Below are positions 56,455 through 64,000 of a stretch of 64,000 bases of DNA, piece after piece. Every line of letters starts with the position of its first letter. Within the stretch, counting starts at the first letter, position 1. The notes beneath the pieces are model-generated. The model saw only the letters and a program-made list of their open reading frames with translations. It had not been told where the DNA came from and made no database searches. A program made the translations under genes and the position numbers. The DNA lies in NCBI GenBank assembly GCA_030280995.1, contig JASXTE010000001.1, positions 18,974,606 to 19,038,605 on the forward strand, written 5' to 3'. This DNA comes from Hemileia vastatrix (Eukaryota; Basidiomycota; Pucciniomycetes; Pucciniales; Zaghouaniaceae).

Positions 56455-57730
56455 CTAATTATGATTCTTGCTTTGATACTGAGAATGCAACTAATATAGA
56501 ATGGCCCCATGAATCAAACATCAATTGATATCTTCTAATGGACAATGAATTACAAAATAAGACAAACAGAAAAATTAATCTTTTGCCTAAAAAGATGTCT
56601 GAGTGCTTCAAGAACTGTTGAGCCAAACACAAGAAGGCTAAGACTCTTTCATCTTCCACTGTTTTTGGTATTACTGACCTTGATATCAGTAAGGGAATCA
56701 AATCTATAGGAGATAAGCTTGATTCTTTATGTCCTTAATGCAAAGAGATAGATTCCATATTAGGAGAGCAAGAAAATGTGAATCCTGAATACATTTTGGA
56801 TGGAGAAGATGATATCTCTGAATATTATTTTGAATGAAATCTTTTTCTTTCCTCTTCTACTCAAGCCTCCCCTCATTTGACTCCCATAAATCAAGATATC
56901 TTTTCAACAGATCCTTATGGTGATATAAACCAACCTGATCTCACTCCAGTGAAATTTTATTTCTTGTCTAGTTGTTTTATTTTTTAATTTACATCTCTAT
57001 TTTTTATTTATAAAAAGGCTAATGTAAAGACCCTGGATCCTTAAGCAAGCAAGTCTGAAGTTAGTATCAATTATGAAGAGGAAAATTTTCCTCCAAAAAA
57101 AGAAAAAACCATCAATTAATTTAAGTTTTAAAATTCAAAGAAAAAGAAAGAGAGATAGTTTTTCCCAAACTTCTTTTTCTTCCATTGATGATTTTTTGGA
57201 GAAATGTGATTCTGGTAAGTGATTGCATACATTTTAATAATTAAGTGAAATTATCTTTTATTTTTTTAATATTAATTTTCACACTAGGTTAAGTTGAAAT
57301 GAAAGAGATACTTATAAATTTTAAAAGAAAAAATAAAATCTCTCTTTAAACAGGGATAATAGGAAAAAAGACTTGGAGGAGAAGAAATATGAGATAAAGA
57401 AAGAGGAGAAGGCTCTTGCATACAATTTACTATTGGGTCAGATTAAACTCAAGTATTAACTTGAAGATGGTTCAAAAAAGAAATTTTTCTCGATATAATG
57501 TGTTAAAGTTAATAAATCTGTTGAGGAAATTGAATAATTAATGAAAATGTTTGATGACTAGTTTTTTTCATTTTGTTCATATTTATTTCCAATTTTTTTT
57601 AGAAAGTTTTCTTGATGGAATGCATTAAAGCTAATAAATCTTTTGAGGAAATTGAACCCTTCATAAAATTGTTTGATGACTATTTTTTGATTTTTTTTTC
57701 ATGTCTCATTTCAATTTTTTTCAAGTAAAA
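56455..57730 (+). pseudogene. Decayed gene with acidic middle and coiled-coil end
   Basis: The plus-strand frame, with stops, reads NYDSCFDTENATNIEWP, LPKKMSECFKNC, SSSTVFGITDLDISKGIKSI and DKLDSLCP, then GEQENVNPEYILDGEDDISE and QPDLTPVKF. There is an intron-like AT-rich gap at about 56,975-57,030, and then basic KIQRKRKRDSF. After a second AT-rich gap a Lys/Glu coiled coil follows (KKDLEEKKYEIKKEEKALAYN) and ends VNKSVEEIE..MKMFDD. The overall plan resembles fungal proteins with a Myb/SANT-like start and a coiled-coil end that accompany DNA transposons, but this is an impression and no diagnostic motif is present. Confidence 0.45.
57484..57725. repeat. Tandem duplication of about 120 bp at the end of the coiled-coil gene
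   Basis: Two adjacent units each encode a variant of FFLME-CIKANKSFEEIEPFIK then FDDYF (57,484-57,600 is the more mutated, 57,602-57,725 the better one), each followed by a T-rich tail with CATTTTGTTC/CATGTCTCA and ATTTCAATTTTTTT. The second copy looks like a duplicated last exon with its acceptor-like TTTTTTTTAG. Confidence 0.65.
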
Positions 57731-57873
57731 CCTGTCACACATCTTATTTGAAAATCTGGATATACCCCATCCCCTGAAATTTAGTCTAGGAGGGGGTAAG
57801 GATTACCAAATTTTCATTTTTTTCATTAAAAATTATATCAAACAATTAAAAAAGATAATCAACCAAATAAAGG

Positions 57874-59374
57874 TTTCAGCCTGTATGTATCCAGGACTGA
57901 GTAAAAATTTCTTATAAGATATGTTAAACACATGAACTATACATGGGAACAATAAATAAGAGTACACAAATAGTATACATAAGTAAAATTATGATAAATA
58001 CACAAAAAATGCCATTATAACACCTTATATACACGCATATATCCACCTTTTATAGGTCTTATGTACTTAATATTAAGTTGGAATATGTTAGGGTAATCTT
58101 AAGAACCTTAAGTATAAGGCTACATAATTTTTAAGTACATTTAAAGCTGTTATATTCGTTGTTTTACGCAAAAAAACAAGAAATGTGGTTTATTTCACTT
58201 AAAAGTTGACTATATGCGCTATAAAATTGAGAATATCAAATATGCGCTTTGACAGATCAATTGGGCTCATTGAGGACTATTGATTCAGCTATTTAAATGC
58301 ATAAAAATAACACTTTTAAAACTTGGTGCTTTTTATGCCAGAAATGGCTTCTGTGTACTGGCCACATACTGCCTGCTTTTTTTCCCGTGTGAATAGCTTC
58401 ATTTTTAGAAAAGTTAGCTTTTTCACACTATAATTACCCCACATTCTACGCCCACTGTGGGGAAACACACTAAAATAGGCAACAGGTGCTTATTTAGTGT
58501 CCTAGCTTAATTAATAGTGCATTGACCTTGTTTATATGCACTAATTTCATTAATAACCTCACTCTTGGCACCTTATTTCATCACCACGCTTAAATTCGCC
58601 TAAATTTAGTCAAGGATTTACCCGTGCAAGCGCCTGCCAATGACTGCATGTAGTCACCCCACATCTCACGCTCTTTTTTAAGTTTTTGGGTGATTTCTCA
58701 GTCAATATTGGTTATTTTTGGATGAGAATTTCACGTAGTATAATTTCAGGATTAGCCCCTCCATTTCTACAGTAGATTCCCCTTATTATTAAGCTATAAA
58801 TAACCTTAAATAGTCTCCTTTAGTCTTTTATATCATTTTTTTCACGCATATACTCTCTTTTTGTCTTTTCTTTAATTTTGACGGATCTCCCTTATTATTA
58901 ATAGGATTTTAGTGGTTGTTGCTTGTCTAATTATGTTATGGGTCACTAGGGGTGTTGATGGAGAGGTCTATTAGTTGTTTGAGGCATCATTAACATTGTA
59001 TTGGATGGTACATCAAGGGATTTATTGGGGAACTTAGTGTGTATAAAAGGAGGAGGTTTTGGGTCTTGTTTTCTTCATTCTTTTTCACTTCAATTTATCC
59101 AATATAACCAAACAAATTACAATACAAATCAATTAGTACTTTTATAAGACTTTTGAATAGTATCTGAGATTATTGAATCTATTTTGCTACCAACTAAAAA
59201 GATTGTAAGCCACATATAAGAATAGTGAGAGTTATATTACTGAAACCTTCATTCTGAATTATATTTTACTATTTGTTGGATTTATACTACAGTATTCATA
59301 TAGGACCATTTAAATCTTCTAGACAAAGACTTTTCAAGCTAGTTCACCTCCATTTAGTTGATCTTAGCGTGACA
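57874..59374 (+). mobile_element. Solo LTR of family S, uninterrupted (1,501 bp)
   Basis: Begins TTTCAGCCTGTATGTATCC (first bases changed from TGTCAGCC) and ends ATCTTAGCGTGACA. It is flanked by AAAGG on both sides (57,869-57,873 and 59,375-59,379). It is homologous to the split copy at 13,154-13,480 plus 21,938-23,104 over its whole length. TATAAAAG at 59,042-59,049 is followed by GAGGAGG as in the other copy. No internal region is attached. Confidence 0.9.
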
Positions 59375-59665
59375 AAAGGAATCTCAAATACTCTCTTCCA
59401 ATGATTTCATGAGCAAAGTCAAAGAAAAAATATGAGAAGAATGGTATTATTAACTCACTCATAAAATATAATTTAATGAACACCTTTATACAGAACAAGG
59501 GTCCAATGGTACAATACTAAAATTGATTTATTATCTTCAATAATTGATAAATTAAAAATTTAAGAATTTTTTTTTTGTAAATCCTTTAATTACCATATTT
59601 AGAGCCCCTCCCTAATGTTTTAGTAGACATTGAACCTTCACCCCTTACCTTACTTACCCGATTTG

Positions 59666-60131
59666 TTAAACTTGATTGATCTGAAAAGAACATCCAAAAT
59701 GAGAAAACTTTTTGCAAGATTCCAAGTCAGGAGGTACCTTCATAGTTTGATAATTATCTCCGGAAGAATTCCAAATTGTTTCCATAATACTGATTCCTAA
59801 ACCAAAGTCAATAATACATTTATGATCTTGAAAGTATAGTCCATCACCTTTGATTTTAGCAGGTGAAGATATTGATCTTCCAGTAATAGGATTGATATAA
59901 TATAAAAGCCAAAAATTAAGCAAATTAGAATTGGTTTTGTCAACATGGTTATGGCTATGAAATCATCCATATTTGATGCTAAAATTAGAATAAAAGATAT
60001 AATCTTTACCAAGTTCTACCCAATCCATATCTGTCCAATTGGGAATTCCAGCTTTCATGGCCAGTTTATCATTAGATTGAAATGCACAATTATATTATTT
60101 TTTCCAGCAATTTGCCAATAAATAATTGAGG
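59666..60131 (-). pseudogene. Tet-like 2OG-Fe(II) oxygenase domain, fragment
   Basis: Minus-strand translation across a frameshift and stops: LAMKAGIPNWTDMDWVEL, GKDYIFYSNFSIKYG, then SHNHVDKTNSN with the iron-binding H-x-D motif. Next come LLNFWLLYYINPITGRSISS, GDGLYFQDHKCIIDFG, METIWNSSGDNYQTMKVPP and HFGCSFQIN. This order (N-f-H-x-D-x-D-N, G-x-W, N-x-x-T-G, F-x-D-x-x-x-x-I-D-F, W-x-S..H-x-T..P, G-x-S-x-Q) is that of the fungal Tet/JBP-like oxygenase domain common in basidiomycetes and often tied to transposons. The second iron-binding His appears as Tyr (DNYQT), a C-to-T change. Active relatives are proposed to oxidise 5-methylcytosine. Fragment only; inactive. Confidence 0.6.
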
Positions 60132-61030
60132 GATCCTAAGATTTGGAATATAAAAGCCTAAATATGCATCAGATAAGTGTTTCAGAAGCTTTATTCTCTA
60201 ATTATGCAATATAAAAACATGAAATAAATAAAGTGAAATTTGGAAAAAAAGCTCAACTTTAAAGAAAATATCTTGGCCACCACTGAACCAAATTCAAATC
60301 TGTTTATGGGAAGTGAAAGATAGGCTAAAGAGGAGTCTTTAGACAAAAGAGCTATAAATTTGAATAAACCTAAACTATATTCTGACTTTTCTTTTCAAAA
60401 TTGAACAAAAACTTGAAAATTGATTATGAAAATTCTAAAAAGAGGGATCCAAAAGCCTGAATAAACATTAGATGAGAGTTTCAGAAGCCTTATTTTCTAA
60501 TTATGCAATAAAAACATAAAATGAATTAAGATAAATTTACAAAAAAAGGCTCAACTTTTAAGTTCAAAATCACAGCAACCACTGAACCAATTTAAACCCA
60601 TCTTTGGAAATGAAAAAAGGCTTCAGGAGAGCCTTCAGTTAAAACAAATGTGATATAAATAAACCTAAACCCAACTTTTAACATAAAAATGAAATAAAAA
60701 ATTTTAAATTGAGAAAAAAAGGCAGAGTTTACAGGTCAATATCTCATCAACCACTGAACCAAATTCAAATCTGTTTGTGGAAAATGAAAGATAGGCTTCA
60801 GAAGAATCTTTTTTAAAGGAAATATGATTTAAATAAACCTAACCCTAATTTGTTACACAAAAACATAAAATAAATTAAATTAAATTGAGAAAAAAAGGCC
60901 CAAATTTAAAGGTCAATATCTCAGAAACCACTGAACAAAATTCAAATCTTTTTGTAGGAAGTTAAAGGTAGGATTCATGATAATCTTCAGTTAAAATGAA
61001 ATTAGATTTGAATAAACCTAATTCTAACCT
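60131..61030. repeat. Imperfect tandem repeats (about 175-310 bp units)
   Basis: The block ACCACTGAACCAAATTCAAA..GAAAGATAGGCT..AAATAAACCTAAACC recurs at about 60,277, 60,579, 60,752 and 60,928. The first two units also share an upstream part (GGATCCTAAGATTTGGAATA, GTTTCAGAAGCTTTATTCTC, AATTATGCAAT), giving a spacing of about 300 versus 172-176 for the later units. No open frame runs through them. Confidence 0.8.
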
Positions 61031-61178
61031 TGAGTCTCATTTTCATAATTTTACAAAATAATTGAAAAGTGGTAATGGAGATGAGAACAAGAAGATTTTA
61101 ATAACTCCACTGTTATCCAGATAAGAGTCATGCATATATTTAAATATGAGATTTTCATAGAAGGAAATAGATATCATA

Positions 61179-61384
61179 CACTAAAAAAAAATATGGGCAC
61201 CTGATAGCAGGTGTCAATCCCCAAATTAACTCAATTTCAGCTCAGCTGTAATTCTTCTGAAAAGACTGTGTGCTGAACAATAAGCACACTAGCTCATGAA
61301 AAATAAAATCAAATTTACTCTCAAATCAAAACTGAATATAGGAATAGGCACCTGCTAAAAGGTTCCACATGATTTTTTGTGGTG
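61179..61384. mobile_element. CACTA-like miniature element, second type, intact (206 bp)
   Basis: Ends CACTAAAAAAAAATATGGGC and TGATTTTTTGTGGTG with internal GGCACCTGATAGCAGGTG and GGCACCTGCTAAAAGGTTCC. Flanks are ATA on both sides (61,176-61,178 and 61,385-61,387), a 3-bp duplication. It is the intact reference for the nested copy 41,548-42,131. Confidence 0.75.
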
Positions 61385-61387
61385 ATA

Positions 61388-62459
61388 TAGGCATGAAAAA
61401 ATGGAAATGAAACTTACCTTGATTGAAAAGTAGGAAAAATAGAGTTAGAAAGATTGATGTTTGAATTTTGGGGAAATTGAATATGGAGTAGATGAAATAC
61501 ATAAATAATGTGCAATGTATGTCTTTTAGTGACATGGAACCAAAAAAATGTGAAATAGGGGGAAGGTGGGATAATGATTATGCCTAGGAGGGATTTAGTG
61601 TAGGGTGATGGAGCTAAAAAAGAAAAAAAGAGGGAGAAAAAAAGTTTAATTTTACCATAAAAATAAAAAATAACCACTTACAAAAAAAATTTAGATACAA
61701 AAAAGAAAAAAAAACAGAAAAAAATCATAATTAGCAAACATAAAATCAAAAAAATGACTTGCCTGGAGAGATGAAATGAGAAAATAAATAAAACCAAATT
61801 GTTTAAGGGATGTTTTAAGAGAGGAGGAAAAGGATATGAGGGATGAATGAAAAAAAGAAACAGTGAAAAATTATACAATTGCAGAAAATATGCAATTTCA
61901 TGTCAAGCTGGTGAATGAAAACAAAAGAGATATTCACTGTGAATTCAAAATAAAAATGATTATGAAAAAACAAAAAGACCAAACCATGTGAATAAAGCAC
62001 ACAAGTTGAAAATTTGGAGAGTATGAAGAAAAATTAAAAGGGTTTTGTTTCAAAATGTTGGAGGGTGATTGGAATAATGACAGAGCATATGCTGGTGGAA
62101 AGAATGTTTTGTGATTCAAGGGAGAGGAGAACTGGTGCAGGTTTGGGATCCTCTTCTCCATAAAGATCATTGAAAAGACATATGTGCTAAAATGTTATCC
62201 AAACTGGAGTCAGAATAAGAGTCAGAAGCTAAAGTTAAAAAGATAGAGTTCATTGCTGAGTGAATATGCTTCCTAGTAAAGAGGTGCTTCATTAATGTCA
62301 GTAGAAAAGGTTTTTGGTAGAAGGGTTAGGTGATGAGTGGGAAGTGGGAATTTTCCACCAAATGAGCAGGTGGGGTGTATAGATAGAAAAATTTTTTATG
62401 TATTTTCCACAAAAATTAAGTAGCATAGAGTGAAGAGATGCATTAGGATGGCATCTGAA
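61388..62459. other. Purine-rich unrecognised region
   Basis: The plus strand is rich in GAAAAA and GGGA tracts. The minus-strand frames (61,414-62,170) are Phe/Ile/Pro/Ser-rich and read like the complement of low complexity, not like genes. Its composition mirrors the block at 7,204-7,870. No RNA gene or repeat end is seen. Confidence 0.4.
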
Positions 62460-62687
62460 ATTATATGTCATGTGACTTGCTGACAAGTCAATCAAGGATG
62501 TGATGAGTTTGGGATCAGGAATTAGGAATAAAAATTGGGGTATACAAGGTAGGACAATGCATTATTGTGCAATCCTTACCCACTATCCCTGGGGCTATTT
62601 CATAATAATCTTCTGAAATCAATAATGTCTGATCTTGGCAATAAAATTTCTGATCCCTTATTGCGGATCCCTAAACATTGATACCCC
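62460..62687. mobile_element. Half-copy of the 444-bp TA-flanked miniature element (left half, inverted)
   Basis: Inverted match to 43,249-43,480: GATGTGATGAGTTTGGGATC, GGTATACAAGG, AATGCATTATTGTGCAATCC, CACTATCCCTGGGGCTA (one arm of the hairpin has decayed), and the terminus GCGGATCCCTAAACATTGATACCCC. The outer boundary near 62,460 is approximate. Confidence 0.65.
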
Positions 62688-64000
62688 ATAATAATGGTAT
62701 TAATAAATTTAGATTTTCTATTTTCTATTTGAACTTTTTATAATATCTAGGTTTACCCAGGTCAAAAAAATCATCAAGAAAGTGAAAAATAAATTTAAAC
62801 AGCTGATTTTATGGAGAAGGGATTCTGTTTGATAAATTTGGAGAATTTTCTGTTGATTTTATTTTATGGTTTTTATGTTGTTGAAGAAATTTTGAAATTT
62901 CAAATTATTCCCTCATATCTTTCTCTCTTAAATAGGCCTCTGCTCTTTCTTTTGGGGGATAGGTTCTATAATACATCAAGATGTTGTTGTAGAAGAGTAA
63001 AGTTTGCTGCTAATAATGTGATAGAGAATATATGTGAAAGATGGAGCTATATCTGGGACAAGGTAATTTAAATAAGAACATTAAGAACCAGAAAATTCTA
63101 TAGACAACATTATTAACTATCAAGAATGAGGCATAATAGAAAAATCTTAAAAAGGGAGCTTACTGGAATCCACACTGTCAAACCAAACGTTAAATGCCTT
63201 ACTGGGTATGTGTTTTTACCTTGAGAAGGCAGATGAAGGGGGTTTTAAATTTTGGCATTTTATATTTTCTGGCAGTGTGGTACGCCTCTCTCAGGTAGTC
63301 TACTTTTTGGACCAATCAGATTGTGTGTTTCAAAGAATAAAGGGGAAATCATAGCGTAGAAGATAGCACTATTATAACCATGTAATTGTGTGTCAGGAGA
63401 ACAAAGAAAAAAAAGAATTTCAGAAGAAGTTTTAGGGTCTGAGTGCTTGGATTTTGCAGCAAGATGTGCCGCACAAAGGGAATTGTGTGCTATCAACTTA
63501 GAAGTGCCAACGCTAAACATTATAGATTTGGACTTTCCAAAAATTGTGAATCAGGTGTTAAGGAAAGAATTATGGCTCAAGGAAAGCCTCAAGTACATAG
63601 TATACTGCACCATGGATAGTGTGGTAACTTACTGAAACAGGTACTGTAAGTTTCAGAGGCTAACTAGTTAAGTGAATTGTCAAAACTATTGACTTAGCAA
63701 TGAAGCAAGGAGAATGGGGACTTAATCACAAAACTACCCAGGAGTAGCAGAGGCAAAGGTAAGTGCTAAAAGGTGTCAACGTGTGATGTAGCGCTGAAAC
63801 AATGCAAAGGTACAGTTATAAGTGCGCATGTGAAACATGTGAAAAACAAGTTAATACTAGTATTAGTAGGCATAGGATATGTTTAGGTGCTGTAGTTGTT
63901 ACAAGCGGTGTATTTGGTTTACTAATGGATTAGTTATTGTTTTACTAATGTGGCATTAGAAACAGCGCTGGAGATCCACTAGGGAACTATGAGAGGAGCA
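62688..64000. other. Right-end region, no confident gene
   Basis: Plus-strand frame 62,811-63,071 (86 codons, hydrophobic, with CCCRRVKFAANNVIENICER) and, around 63,260-63,635, overlapping frames on both strands (minus with HNSLCAAHLAAKSKHSDPKT, plus with SEEVLGSECLDFAARCAAQR). Codon composition does not decide between strands and I recognise no family. Base composition is less AT-biased from about 63,150, so part of a host gene or a less mutated repeat may continue past the window. Confidence 0.3.

Noticed and set aside
61414..62170. Chain of minus-strand open frames rich in Phe, Ile, Pro and Ser
   Set aside because: They reflect the purine-rich plus strand, overlap one another and show no conserved motif.
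62466..62492. TGACTTGCTGACAAGTCA as another CACTA-like terminus
   Set aside because: It resembles the 18-bp palindrome but lacks the flanking CACTA-type end and GGAACTCAGACT repeats; it borders a TA-flanked half element instead.
1..64000. CRISPR array, bacterial operon or prophage
   Set aside because: There are no regularly spaced identical short repeats. Spliceosomal introns, LTR retrotransposons and AT-rich intergenic sequence indicate a eukaryote.
1..64000. tRNA or rRNA genes
   Set aside because: No plausible A-box and B-box pair or rRNA core sequence was noticed; I could not run a covariance search.

Overview
This is eukaryotic, AT-rich DNA from a repeat-dominated fungal genome. A basidiomycete is most likely. 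The one well-preserved host-type gene (36.9-39.1 kb, minus strand, about ten exons with GTAAGT/GTATGT donors) encodes a seven-helix membrane protein of the DUF6534 type that is abundant in basidiomycetes. A Tet-like 2OG-Fe(II) oxygenase relic (59.7-60.1 kb) and chromodomain Ty3/gypsy elements fit a large rust-fungus (Pucciniales) genome, but the species is an inference. I see no bacterial operons, rRNA, tRNA or CRISPR arrays.

Layout. 1-11,450: one minus-strand Ty3/gypsy element (D) with its gag-side LTR at 10,459-11,450. It runs off the left edge and is interrupted by two CACTA-like elements: a 260-bp miniature element in RT and a 4.56-kb relative between gag and protease. 11.8-12.6 kb: dead Tc1/mariner transposase. 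13,154-23,104: a 1.5-kb solo LTR (TSD AAAAC) split by the complete chromodomain element A (13,481-21,932, TSD CTTAA). 23,369-31,734: a second complete copy, B (TSD CTGTA). 32.7-36.7 kb: miniature elements, a second Tc1 relic carrying a long hairpin, and possible exons of a degraded gene. 36.9-41 kb: a gene island with more GC and CpG, including a 1-kb inverted-repeat structure. 41.5-46.7 kb: several miniature elements, some nested. 46,949-55,985: a diverged minus-strand third copy, C, of the A/B family, with a 1.08-kb LTR-like insertion in its RT. 56-64 kb: a decayed coiled-coil gene, a second 1.5-kb solo LTR (TSD AAAGG), the Tet-like relic, tandem repeats and more miniature elements.

The most interesting system is in the A/B/C family. 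Gag and pol are in different frames (-1). In A and B the join is a slippery heptamer AAAAAAC in the gag frame, then the gag stop, then a 12-bp stem-loop five bases downstream. C keeps an equivalent signal with a changed terminal base pair. All three copies also carry an extra gene between pol and the 3' LTR on the opposite strand, with one intron at a conserved place, a Cys-rich N-terminus, an acidic/basic middle and a helical C-terminus. A and B share many in-frame stops (mostly TGA) and the same altered RT motif YLDN although they inserted independently. This raises the question of whether the family spreads in trans.

Coordinates of LTRs, direct repeats and the main motifs were read base by base. 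Domain assignments rest on recognising family motifs in the translations. No database search or alignment program was run.
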